Shown here: positions 1 through 8,042 of the stretch, in pieces
Layout: the number at the start of each line of letters is the position of its first letter
Numbering within the stretch: the stretch's first letter is position 1
DNA from: Lachnospiraceae bacterium
GTDB taxonomy: Bacteria > Bacillota > Clostridia > Lachnospirales > Lachnospiraceae
Length of the DNA stretch: 64,000 bases
NCBI GenBank assembly: GCA_910575155.1
Contig: CAJTDX010000004.1
Span: 62,001 to 126,000 of the forward strand
Direction: 5' to 3'
Position numbers and translations under genes: made by a program
Notes under the pieces: model-generated
The model's database searches: none
Told to the model about the DNA's origin: nothing
Seen by the model: the letters and a program-made list of their open reading frames with translations, nothing else

Positions 1-1022
1 GCAGAGGCCTGCTGAACTGCGCCGTCTGAAAGAAGACGGGCGTCAGACGCCATTTTACTGGATTCTTCTGAGACATTTTCTGCTGTTATGTTAATCTGAG
101 CGAGCGCGCGGTTCAAAGATTCTAAAATCTGCCGCATTGCGTTCTGAATCGGCAGAAACTCACCGCGGTAATTGCTGCCGATGGAAAGGTCCATATTTCC
201 TTCCGCCATGTCGGCGAGCTTGGAATCAATATCTTTTATGTATTTTTTGAGTTCCCGTTTGGTTTCATGAATGGATTCCACCAGCATACCAATTTCTGAA
301 GTATCGGACCGCATGGCGAAATCAGCAGAAAGATTTCCCTGGGAAATTTCACCCATCTGATCGCGCACCTTAATGACGGGACCAAGAATCCGAAGCCTGG
401 TGATGATCATAATGAAGACCTGCAGGACGCCGACGATAATAAACGCCAGAATCATGGCGACTTCTATGGATTCTGCTTTCTGCGCCAAAGCCTGTACCTC
501 GGATGAGGTTCTGTTATCCAGATCGGCAAGAAATTGTTCTTTCAAAGAATTAATCTTGGCGATGGAAGCGTTATATTCTTCGCCGTATACATAATTGAGA
601 GCGTCTTCCATATTTCCTGTCTGTACATTTTTCATGGCTTCATCTTCCAGAGGAACCAGGTTATTAGACAGAGCCGACATGTCGTCAATCATGGTCTGTT
701 CTTTATCGGTGATGCCGATTTCCTGCATGGCGGCAACGCCTTTGTCCCGGTTTTTCAGGTTATCGACTTCATTCCAGTAATTATCAAAATGTTCCTGTTC
801 TCCGGTGGAGGCGAAGGCGCGGACTTCATTGGTGAGATATGCCGAACCGTTCATAAAGCGGTTCGCATTATAAGTAAGCATAAAACGGTCTTCGCGCGCC
901 TCATTTAACTGCTGGTTTACATTTGTAAACGACAGCAGAGAATAGATCAGAAACAAAAGCGAAATAATGGATACTCCGTTTAGAAGATACATCAGGGTAG
1001 ATTGCTTGATAGACTTTTTCAT
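1..1022 (-). CDS. Methyl-accepting chemotaxis protein, N-terminal part (cut by window edge)
   Basis: Transmembrane chemoreceptor that would signal to CheA/CheW. The reverse strand reads from an ATG at 1022 for 340 codons and runs off the left edge without a stop. The start MKKSIKQSTLMYLLNG is followed by a first membrane helix (about residues 12-32), a helical extracellular region typical of four-helix-bundle sensors (about 35-185, with EVRAFASTG and LNEAREDRF), a second membrane helix rich in I/V/F (about 186-206), a HAMP-like segment and the start of the coiled methylation region (ENVSEESRKMASDARLLSDG). A GGAGGA ribosome site lies just upstream of 1022. The C-terminal signalling tip is outside the window, so the subtype cannot be assigned. 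The gene is divergent from the exporter operon. The ligand is unknown. Confidence 0.9.
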   Translation of the reverse strand, partial: MKKSIKQSTLMYLLNGVSIISLLFLIYSLLSFTNVNQQLNEAREDRFMLTYNANRFMNGSAYLTNEVRAFASTGEQEHFDNYWNEVDNLKNRDKGVAAMQEIGITDKEQTMIDDMSALSNNLVPLEDEAMKNVQTGNMEDALNYVYGEEYNASIAKINSLKEQFLADLDNRTSSEVQALAQKAESIEVAMILAFIIVGVLQVFIMIITRLRILGPVIKVRDQMGEISQGNLSADFAMRSDTSEIGMLVESIHETKRELKKYIKDIDSKLADMAEGNMDLSIGSNYRGEFLPIQNAMRQILESLNRALAQINITAENVSEESSKMASDARLLSDGAVQQAS

Positions 1023-1114
1023 AGTTCTTCCTCCAGATTTTTATCAAACATAGTTCCTTTGCTGAAAATCGGGGGGAATTTCAACAGAGAACGTATGGTG
1101 TGTAGTATGGTTCT

Positions 1115-1143
1115 AGTTTACAGAAAATAGCAGTGAAATTCAA
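1115..1143 (-). promoter_or_regulatory. Candidate sigma-A promoter of the chemoreceptor gene
   Basis: On the reverse strand a TTGAAT -35 (1143-1138) and a TAAACT -10 (1120-1115) are separated by exactly 17 bases. This predicts a start near 1108 and a leader of about 85 bases before the ATG at 1022. I see no equally good promoter for the rightward operon in the rest of the 1023-1394 gap; the best is a lone TAAGAT box near 1320 without a convincing -35. Confidence 0.5.
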
Positions 1144-1394
1144 GCTATAAGTTAAATTTTATCGTGGAAATAGTTGTTATTCAGGATTTCTGTGCAGAGG
1201 ACAGCGGTAAACTGTTTCAGAAAGCCCGGCGGCAGTGCGGAAAAAGGCGCAATTCGTCTGCAGGTATGCATTTAAGAAAATATTAATAAATTTCATTAGG
1301 ATTTATACAGGATTTGTGATAAGATGGTTACGAGAATGATGGATAACCATCTTTATATATCAGAAACAGGATATACTGAAGGATCAGGAGGATA

Positions 1395-2909
1395 ATGATG
1401 AGTAAGAAAAAAATAGGCATTATCATTGCTGTGCTTGTCGTTCTTGCAGCGGCAGCGGGCGGAGGTGCATGGTATTTACTAAAAGATAACGGCGGCAGCA
1501 GTGCGGACAAGGTATTTGTGGAGAGCGTGGCCTCCCTGATATCTTCCTCTTCCGGAGCGCAGAACAGGTATTCCGGAGTGGTGGAAGCCCAGGAAAGCTG
1601 GAAAGTGAACAAGGAAGCTGAGCGTGAAATAAAGGAAGTCTTTGTAGAAGAAGGCGATATGGTGGAGGAAGGTGATCCTCTCTTTGAATACGATATGGAT
1701 GATGTGGAGGCGGAGCTTGCGCAGGCAGAGCTGGATCTGGAAGGAATGCAGAATGAGATTACGGATTACCGCAATCAGATTGAACAGCTTAATAAAGAGA
1801 AAAACGCCGCGTCCTCAGATGAGAAATACCAGTATACAGCAGATATACAGGAAAAAGAAAACAGTATTAAGCAGACAGAATATAACATTGAGAGCAAGAA
1901 AGCGGAGATGGAGAAGAAACAGGAAACCATTGACAATGCGGTTGTGCTCAGCAAACTTGCCGGAGTAATAAAGTCTATCAATGATTCCAGCAGTAATAAT
2001 GATATGATGATGGGAGAGGACACCTCCTACATGACCGTGCTTGCAGTTGGAGATTTCCGTGTCAAAGGAATGGTCAGTGAGACAAATGTACAGATGCTGT
2101 CAGAAGAACAGCCTGTAATTTTGCGCTCCAGGATCGATGAAGAACAGACCTGGCCGGGGACGATCAGCAAGATTGATACGCAGAATGAAGTGAGCAATGA
2201 AAATAACGGGGGCGCTTATTTTGAATCGGAAGGCGGTGCGGAAAAGGCGACGAAGTATCCGTTTTATGTAGATCTGGATTCAACGGAAGGACTGATGATG
2301 GGCCAGCATCTGTTTATCGAGCTGGATTTGGGACAGACAGAAGTGAAAGAAGGGATCTGGCTGTTTGACGGATATATTGTGCAGGAAGATGATTTATCTT
2401 ATGTCTGGGCGGCCGATGAAAGAAATAAACTGCAGAAACGTATTGTAGAGCTGGGCGAACATGATGAGAATACGGGTCAATATGAGATTTTATCCGGTCT
2501 TACCGAAGAAGATGCCATTGCATTTCCTATGGAAGGGCTGTATGAAGGGGTAACGGCAGTTACCAATGCAGAAGATGTGGATTACAGTTCTCCTCTCTAT
2601 AATCAGGAAGGAGCAGAAGGGGAAGAAGGAACTGAAGATGGAGAAGTATCGGATGGAGAAGACCCGGGAACAGAGGATTCCGCTGGAGAAGGGGATCTGG
2701 GCGACTTTGAGGATCTCGGTGGCGAAGAAGACCTGGACAGCGCAGAAGACCCGGGAACAGGGGATTCCGCTGGAGAAGGGGATCTGGGCGACTTTGAGAG
2801 TTTTGGCGGCGAAGAGGATTCAGACAGTGATGAGGATTCAGACAGTGATGAGGATTCAGACAGCGATTTGATACTGCCGGAGAGGATGGAAAATAAGCTT
2901 ATCAGATAG
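1395..2909 (+). CDS. HlyD/MacA-family adaptor (periplasmic-adaptor-like) subunit of ABC exporter, with acidic repeat tail
   Basis: Membrane-anchored adaptor of a MacAB-like ABC exporter. A lysine-rich start precedes one membrane helix (about residues 6-27). A split biotinyl-lipoyl-like domain follows (EVFVEEGDMVEEGDPLFEYD near 80-97 and VVLSKLAGVIKSI near 180), with a coiled-coil hairpin (about 100-178) between the halves, then beta-barrel and membrane-proximal domains up to about residue 400. After that comes a roughly 100-residue tail of almost only D, E, G and S that is not part of the family. The tail is made of an 87-base tandem duplication and three 18-base units. CAGGAGG precedes two adjacent ATGs (1395 and 1398); either may be used. 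First gene of a four-gene operon; the ATPase follows after 20 bases. Confidence 0.85.
   Translation: MMSKKKIGIIIAVLVVLAAAAGGGAWYLLKDNGGSSADKVFVESVASLISSSSGAQNRYSGVVEAQESWKVNKEAEREIKEVFVEEGDMVEEGDPLFEYDMDDVEAELAQAELDLEGMQNEITDYRNQIEQLNKEKNAASSDEKYQYTADIQEKENSIKQTEYNIESKKAEMEKKQETIDNAVVLSKLAGVIKSINDSSSNNDMMMGEDTSYMTVLAVGDFRVKGMVSETNVQMLSEEQPVILRSRIDEEQTWPGTISKIDTQNEVSNENNGGAYFESEGGAEKATKYPFYVDLDSTEGLMMGQHLFIELDLGQTEVKEGIWLFDGYIVQEDDLSYVWAADERNKLQKRIVELGEHDENTGQYEILSGLTEEDAIAFPMEGLYEGVTAVTNAEDVDYSSPLYNQEGAEGEEGTEDGEVSDGEDPGTEDSAGEGDLGDFEDLGGEEDLDSAEDPGTGDSAGEGDLGDFESFGGEEDSDSDEDSDSDEDSDSDLILPERMENKLIR
2658..2867 (+). repeat. In-frame tandem repeats encoding the acidic tail
   Basis: Two 87-base units (2658-2744 and 2745-2831), each starting gaagacccgggaaca, encode near-identical 29-residue blocks beginning EDPGT and containing SAGEGDLGDFE. 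The end of the second unit passes into three 18-base copies encoding EDSDSD (2814-2831, 2832-2849, 2850-2867), identical except for one silent base in the last. All lengths are multiples of three, so copy-number changes keep the frame. Confidence 0.9.
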
Positions 2910-2929
2910 AAGCCGGAGGGAAGAACAGC

Positions 2930-3718
2930 ATGATATTAGATTTACAGAATATATATAAGGATTATCAGCAGGATAAACTGGTGGTTCCGGTATTGAAAGA
3001 TGTTTCCCTTCAGGTGGAAGAGGGGGAATATGTGGCGATTATGGGGCCTTCTGGTTCAGGAAAAACTACATTGATGAATATTATTGGATGTCTGGACCGT
3101 CCCACTTCCGGAACTTATTTGCTGGCAGGAGAAGATGTGCAGCAATGTAAGGACAGAGAAATGTCAGATCTGCGTCTAAGAAGTATTGGTTTTGTTTTTC
3201 AGAGTTTTCAGCTGCTTTCCAGGCAGTCGGCGCTGGAAAATGTGGCGCTGCCATTAAGTTATGCAGGCATCAAGAAGAAGGAGCGCAGAGAGAGGGCGAC
3301 GCAGGCTTTGGAACGCGTGGGACTGGGAGACCGCGTAACCTTTAAGCCTACCCAATTGTCCGGCGGTCAGAAGCAGAGGGTGGCAATTGCACGCGCAATG
3401 GTAAATAATCCCAAAATTCTTCTCGCGGATGAACCGACAGGAGCTCTGGATTCCAAATCAGGACAGCAGATTATGGAGCTGTTTTCGCAGCTCAATGAAG
3501 AAGGCGTTACCATCGTGATGATTACGCATGACAGAAATATCGCCGCCAAGGCAAAAAGGATTGTGCATATCATTGACGGCATGATTACAGAAGGAGAGAA
3601 GAGTCAGCCGCAGGCAGGCATGGATATAGAAGGATCCGGGCAGAAGACAGAGCAGCCGGAGAATGAGGCAGACACAAAAGAGGCAGAAGAAAGCGGCAAG
3701 GAGGCAGAGAATGAATAA
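2930..3718 (+). CDS. MacB/LolD-family ABC transporter ATP-binding protein
   Basis: ATPase of the exporter. Visible motifs are Walker A GPSGSGKTT (about residues 39-47), a Q-loop in FVFQSFQLL, the signature LSGGQKQR (about 144), Walker B ILLADEPT followed by GALDSKSG, and the H-loop MITHD. The ABC domain ends near residue 220. The remaining 40 residues are a charged E/K/Q-rich tail not needed for the fold. A GGAGGG site precedes the ATG. The stop overlaps the start of the next gene by 8 bases, so the two are probably translationally coupled. Family knowledge (MacB, LolD, bacteriocin or peptide exporters) fits the neighbouring adaptor and FtsX-type permease genes. Confidence 0.93.
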   Translation: MILDLQNIYKDYQQDKLVVPVLKDVSLQVEEGEYVAIMGPSGSGKTTLMNIIGCLDRPTSGTYLLAGEDVQQCKDREMSDLRLRSIGFVFQSFQLLSRQSALENVALPLSYAGIKKKERRERATQALERVGLGDRVTFKPTQLSGGQKQRVAIARAMVNNPKILLADEPTGALDSKSGQQIMELFSQLNEEGVTIVMITHDRNIAAKAKRIVHIIDGMITEGEKSQPQAGMDIEGSGQKTEQPENEADTKEAEESGKEAENE

Positions 3719-5297
3719 GAAAGTAATCATTATCACAGCGGTATCTCTGACTGTTGCAGGCGCAGGCATCTTTGGCGGAATTAAAATGTATCAGAATTAT
3801 CAGCAGAATAATCTTGTTGCGGAGGCAGAGTATGTGTCTAATTTGAATTCCTATTACGGCGATATGGGAACGAGCAGTTCCGGAATGGTCACAAACGATT
3901 TTTTTCAGGATGTGTATATTCTCGAGGATAAGAAGATCGTAGAGGTTTTTGTGGAAGAAGGACAGACTGTTGAAGCAGGAGATCCGCTGATTTCCTATGA
4001 TATGACGATGTCCCAGTTGGAGCTGGAAATGAAAGAGCTGGATGTTTCTACCAGCAGCAGTAAAATTGAGGCGGCCAAAAAAGAGCTGGAAAAACTGAAA
4101 AAGATCAAACCTGTGTCGCGTACGCCGGTCAGGCAGCCTGAGCCGGTGATTCCGCAGGAACCGGAGATTCCAGAGACTCCGGCAGAACCGGAAGTACCGG
4201 AAAAAACGGGTGAAGCATACAATATTATCCGCATTGGCGCAAAGCCAAATAAAGGAAAAGGGACAGAGGAAAATCCCTATGTCTATTTATGTACGCCGGA
4301 ATGTTATGTTCTGGGAGAGTTTATCAATCAGCTTTCAGCAGATAAAAAAAAGCCTGTTTACGTAAGTCTGGAAATTCATAAAGATAATAAACTGTCAGAA
4401 AGGCTGCTGAGCGCCTGGGAGATTGGCGGAGACAATGGATTTCCACAGATGGCAGAAGACTCCCGCTGGTCTGTAAAGACGAGATCACAGATCATAGAGC
4501 AGGAAGATCCGGAACCTGATCCGGAACCGGAACCCGATCCGGAACCGTATATACCGGAACCGGAAGAGCCGGATGGATATACGGCAGAAGAACTCTCAAA
4601 TATGATCAAAGAGAAGGAACAGCAAATCCGGGATCTGGATTTGCAGAAACGAAAACAGGATCTGGAACTGGAACAAATGAAGAAAGTAACAAACGACGGT
4701 GTGGTTAAGGCTGAAATTAATGGCGTGGTAAAGAATCTGGGAGAGCAGGATAATCTTCCCACGGACGGATCGCCGTTTCTTACTGTGGCAGGTTCCGAAG
4801 GGCTGTATGTGAGCGGAGCTTTGAGCGAGCTGCAGTTGGGTGAAATACAGGTAGGACAGGTCGTATACGCCAATTCCTGGGAGAGCGGCAAAAGCTTTGA
4901 AGCGAAAATTACGGAAATTTCCTCTTATCCGGAAACCAACAGCAATGCATGGGGCGAAGGGAATCCCAACGTCTCCTATTATCCCTATACTGCATATATA
5001 GAAGATACGGAAGGGCTGCGCAATGGAGAATATGTGGACTTGACGATGACAGCCGCAATGGGAGAAGAGAAGCCGAACAGTATTTATCTCGACAAGGCAT
5101 ATATCAGAGATGAGGACGGTAAAAAATATGTAATGAAGGCAGACGAAAATAACCGTCTGGTAAAACAGTATGTTAAAACGGGAAAAACCCTTTGGCAGTC
5201 TGTAGAAATCCTCTCAGGTCTGACTGCGGAAGACAGGATTACATTTCCCTATGGGAAAACGGCAAAGGAAGGCGTAAAAGTGAAAGAAGCTGAATAA
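3711..5297 (+). CDS. Second HlyD-family adaptor, with an extra domain inserted in the coiled-coil hairpin
   Basis: A second membrane-anchored adaptor in the same operon. The start at 3711 (MNKKVIIITAV) is chosen because AAGGAGG lies just upstream; an upstream in-frame ATG at 3663 would add 16 residues and overlap the ATPase gene more. One membrane helix (about 4-24), a lipoyl-like half (EVFVEEGQTVEAGDPLISYD, about 77-96), a short first coiled-coil helix (about 100-132), then an insert of about 170 residues. Proline/glutamate linkers (PEPVIPQEPEIPETP and EPDPEPEPDPEPYIPEPEEP) bracket a globular piece containing ENPYVYLCTPECYVLGEFI. The returning helix (about 305-338), the second lipoyl half (VKAEINGVV) and a beta-barrel region follow. 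It resembles the first adaptor at its ends (FPYGKTAKEGV versus FPMEGLYEGV). Confidence 0.85.
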   Translation: MNKKVIIITAVSLTVAGAGIFGGIKMYQNYQQNNLVAEAEYVSNLNSYYGDMGTSSSGMVTNDFFQDVYILEDKKIVEVFVEEGQTVEAGDPLISYDMTMSQLELEMKELDVSTSSSKIEAAKKELEKLKKIKPVSRTPVRQPEPVIPQEPEIPETPAEPEVPEKTGEAYNIIRIGAKPNKGKGTEENPYVYLCTPECYVLGEFINQLSADKKKPVYVSLEIHKDNKLSERLLSAWEIGGDNGFPQMAEDSRWSVKTRSQIIEQEDPEPDPEPEPDPEPYIPEPEEPDGYTAEELSNMIKEKEQQIRDLDLQKRKQDLELEQMKKVTNDGVVKAEINGVVKNLGEQDNLPTDGSPFLTVAGSEGLYVSGALSELQLGEIQVGQVVYANSWESGKSFEAKITEISSYPETNSNAWGEGNPNVSYYPYTAYIEDTEGLRNGEYVDLTMTAAMGEEKPNSIYLDKAYIRDEDGKKYVMKADENNRLVKQYVKTGKTLWQSVEILSGLTAEDRITFPYGKTAKEGVKVKEAE

Positions 5298-5326
5298 TTC
5301 AGGACAAATGCGGAATGGAGGAAATT

Positions 5327-6580
5327 ATGTTAGAAAATATCAGATTGTCTTTTCAGGGGCTGTGGTCACATAAAATGCGTTCCTTTCTTACCATGCTGGG
5401 CATCATTATCGGTATTGCGGCAATTATAGCGATTGTTTCAACCATCAAGGGAACCAATGAGCAGATTAAAGAAAATCTGATCGGTTCCGGAGAGAACACC
5501 GTGAATGTGCGGCTGTATCAGGGAGATAATACCTATGAAATAGATTATAATGGAGTTCCTGACGGCGTACCGGTTATTACAGAGGAAACAAGAACAAAAA
5601 TGCTGGATTTAAAGCATGTGGAAGGCGCGGCTCTCTATACGTCGAGAGAAGCATACAATGTCATCTATTATAAGAATACCGGGCTGTCCGGCGGAAAGAT
5701 TTACGGAATTGATAAAAATTATCTGAACGCCTGCAATTTTATTATCCGCAAAGGGCGGGGATTCTGTGAATCTGACTATAAGAAATTCCGAAAAGTGGTG
5801 CTGCTTGACGAGAATTCCTCAGAGACATTGTTTCAGGGAGAGGAGCCGGTGGGAAAGACCGTAGAAATTCAGCGGGAGCCGTACATTGTCGTGGGCATCG
5901 TTGCAAAATCGACGAAATTTGAACCTGTAATTAACAGTATGGAGGATTATTATACGTACGCAGAAAACAGTACCGGAGCGGTATATGTTCCGGATACCAC
6001 CTGGCCTTTGCTCTATGGTTATGACGAACCTCAGTCGATGGTGCTCAAACTGGACAGTGTGGACAACATGACGGTGGCGGGAAAAGAAGCCTCGGCGATC
6101 TTAAACGGCGGTTTATTTTCCAACGATGAAACGTTGAAATACAAAGCGGACGACTTGTTAAAACAGGCGGAGGATTTGCAAAAACTGGGGCAGTCCACTA
6201 ACACGATGCTGATCTGGATTGCCGGGATTTCTCTGTTGGTCGGAGGAATTGGCGTCATGAATATTATGCTGGTTTCCGTCACGGAGCGTACGCAGGAAAT
6301 TGGTCTGAAAAAAGCAATCGGCGCCCGCAAGGGCAAGGTTCTGGGACAGTTTCTGACAGAGGCAGCGGTATTGACCAGTCTTGGCGGACTTATAGGAGTG
6401 ATTATGGGTATTATACTGGCAGAAGTGATATCAAGACTTACGGGAACTCTGGTGGCGATCAGCGTCCCTGCGGCAGTGCTTGCCGTTGTATTTTCCATGG
6501 CGATAGGAATTGTATTCGGACTGCTGCCTTCTTATAAGGCGGCGAACCTGGATCCTATTGAAGCGCTGCGGCATGAGTAA
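5327..6580 (+). CDS. MacB/FtsX-family ABC transporter permease
   Basis: Membrane subunit of the exporter. It begins MLENIRLSFQGLWSHKMRSFLTMLG, the usual entry to the first helix of MacB-type permeases, then IIIGIAAIIAIVSTIKGT. A large extracytoplasmic domain spans about residues 45-275. Three further helices lie near 290-320 (GISLLVGGIGVMNIMLVSV), 340-370 and 380-410, with the family's ERTQEIGLKKAIGARK loop between. It ends PSYKAANLDPIEALRHE. An ATG at 5315 is in frame, but its codons contain the GGAGG site, so the start is placed at 5327. With the ATPase and two adaptors it makes a complete tripartite-like exporter; the substrate cannot be read from the sequence. Confidence 0.92.
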   Translation: MLENIRLSFQGLWSHKMRSFLTMLGIIIGIAAIIAIVSTIKGTNEQIKENLIGSGENTVNVRLYQGDNTYEIDYNGVPDGVPVITEETRTKMLDLKHVEGAALYTSREAYNVIYYKNTGLSGGKIYGIDKNYLNACNFIIRKGRGFCESDYKKFRKVVLLDENSSETLFQGEEPVGKTVEIQREPYIVVGIVAKSTKFEPVINSMEDYYTYAENSTGAVYVPDTTWPLLYGYDEPQSMVLKLDSVDNMTVAGKEASAILNGGLFSNDETLKYKADDLLKQAEDLQKLGQSTNTMLIWIAGISLLVGGIGVMNIMLVSVTERTQEIGLKKAIGARKGKVLGQFLTEAAVLTSLGGLIGVIMGIILAEVISRLTGTLVAISVPAAVLAVVFSMAIGIVFGLLPSYKAANLDPIEALRHE

Positions 6581-6637
6581 ACAGGCGGCGGATTTGAAAT
6601 TAATGATAGAAATTATATAGTTCTCAGGAGGAAGATC

Positions 6638-7927
6638 ATGATTGATTTAAAGTTTTTAAGAGAAAATCCGGAAGTGGTGAAACAAAATATCCGGAACAAA
6701 TTTCAGGATGGCAAGCTGCCTTTGGTAGACGAGGTAATTGAGCTGGACGCCAGGGCAAGAAAGACACAGCAGGAGGCGGACGCACTGCGCGCAGACAGAA
6801 AAAAATTGTCCAAACAGATCGGCGCGCTGATGGGACAGGGCAGGAAGGATGAAGCGGAGGCAATGAAAGCGCAGGTGAATGCCGACGCCAGGCATCTGGA
6901 GGATCTTGAGAAGCAGGAAGCGGAGCTTTCGCAGAAAATTACAAAGATTATGATGACGATTCCCAATATCATTGATCCTTCGGTGCCTATAGGAAAAGAT
7001 GACAGTGAAAATGTTGAAGTGCAAAGATACGGAGAGCCTCTGACGCCCGATTTTGAGGTTCCCTACCACGCGGAGATTATGGAGCGGTTTCAGGGACTGG
7101 ATCTTGACAGCGCCAGAAAGGTGGCTGGAAACGGGTTTTACTATCTGATGGGAGATATTGCCAGGCTGCATTCTGCTGTGATTTCTTATGCGAGGGATTT
7201 TATGGTCAGCAGAGGCTTTACTTACTGCGTGCCGCCTTTTATGATTCGCAGCAATGTCGTAACCGGGGTGATGAGTTTTGCCGAAATGGACGCCATGATG
7301 TATAAGATTGAGGGGGAGGACCTCTATCTTATTGGAACCAGCGAGCATTCTATGATCGGGAAATATATTGATACCATTTTAAACGAAGAACAGCTTCCTC
7401 AGACGCTTACCAGCTATTCGCCCTGCTTCCGCAAAGAGAAGGGCGCCCATGGCATTGAAGAGCGCGGGGTATACCGGATTCATCAGTTCGAAAAACAGGA
7501 AATGATCGTAGTCTGTAAACCGGAGGAATCTATGATGTGGTTTGAAAAGCTATGGCAGAATACGGTAGATTTGTTCCGTTCCATGGATATTCCGGTTCGC
7601 ACTTTAGAGTGCTGTTCCGGTGATTTGGCGGATCTGAAAGTAAAGTCCATTGACGTGGAAGCCTGGTCCCCAAGGCAGCAGAAATACTTTGAAGTGGGAA
7701 GCTGCTCTAACCTGGGAGACGCGCAGGCGCGCCGTTTAAAGATCCGTGTTACGGGAAAAACGGGCAAATATTTTGCGCATACCCTGAATAATACGGTAGT
7801 GGCTCCGCCGCGTATGCTGATTGCATTTCTGGAAAATAATTTGTGCGGGGATGGAAGCGTGAAGATCCCGGAAGCCCTTCGCCCTTATATGGGAGGCCAG
7901 GATAAAATTGTGCCCCCGGCGCAGTAA
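6638..7927 (+). CDS. serS: Seryl-tRNA synthetase, archaeal-type motifs
   Basis: Charges tRNA-Ser with serine (class II synthetase). The N-terminal helical arm (MIDLKFLRENPEVVKQN, coiled coil about 30-105) is followed by the catalytic core: motif 2 CFRKEKGAHGIEERGVYR, the serine-specific segment ECCSGDLADLK and motif 3 NNTVVAPPRMLIAFLEN. Common bacterial SerRS has a GRTL/GRAL-like motif 3 and a CFRSEAG-like motif 2; the versions here are those I associate with haloarchaeal and some clostridial enzymes. Length (429) is normal and the family call is secure. CAGGAGGA precedes the ATG. Only 57 bases separate it from the exporter, with no room for a T-box leader, which many Firmicute synthetase genes carry. 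Confidence 0.95.
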   Translation: MIDLKFLRENPEVVKQNIRNKFQDGKLPLVDEVIELDARARKTQQEADALRADRKKLSKQIGALMGQGRKDEAEAMKAQVNADARHLEDLEKQEAELSQKITKIMMTIPNIIDPSVPIGKDDSENVEVQRYGEPLTPDFEVPYHAEIMERFQGLDLDSARKVAGNGFYYLMGDIARLHSAVISYARDFMVSRGFTYCVPPFMIRSNVVTGVMSFAEMDAMMYKIEGEDLYLIGTSEHSMIGKYIDTILNEEQLPQTLTSYSPCFRKEKGAHGIEERGVYRIHQFEKQEMIVVCKPEESMMWFEKLWQNTVDLFRSMDIPVRTLECCSGDLADLKVKSIDVEAWSPRQQKYFEVGSCSNLGDAQARRLKIRVTGKTGKYFAHTLNNTVVAPPRMLIAFLENNLCGDGSVKIPEALRPYMGGQDKIVPPAQ

Positions 7928-8042
7928 AAATACAATTGTCAAGTAGCATTGCAGGCAGCAGAGCAGGAAATCATATGGCGCGGGTTATTGTTGTTACAGC
8001 GCGATAATCTGTGTTTCAATCGTCTCACATAAGGAGAACCTG

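Noticed and set aside
373-908. Plus-strand frames within the left-edge chemoreceptor
   Set aside because: They are opposite-strand shadows of the clear chemoreceptor reading frame, which continues off the edge.
2658-2867. CRISPR or other spacer-repeat array
   Set aside because: The repeats are directly adjacent, without unique spacers, and encode protein in frame.
6581-6637. T-box leader for serS
   Set aside because: The gap is only 57 bases and has no anti-terminator or T-box sequence; serS either reads through from the exporter or has its own small promoter.
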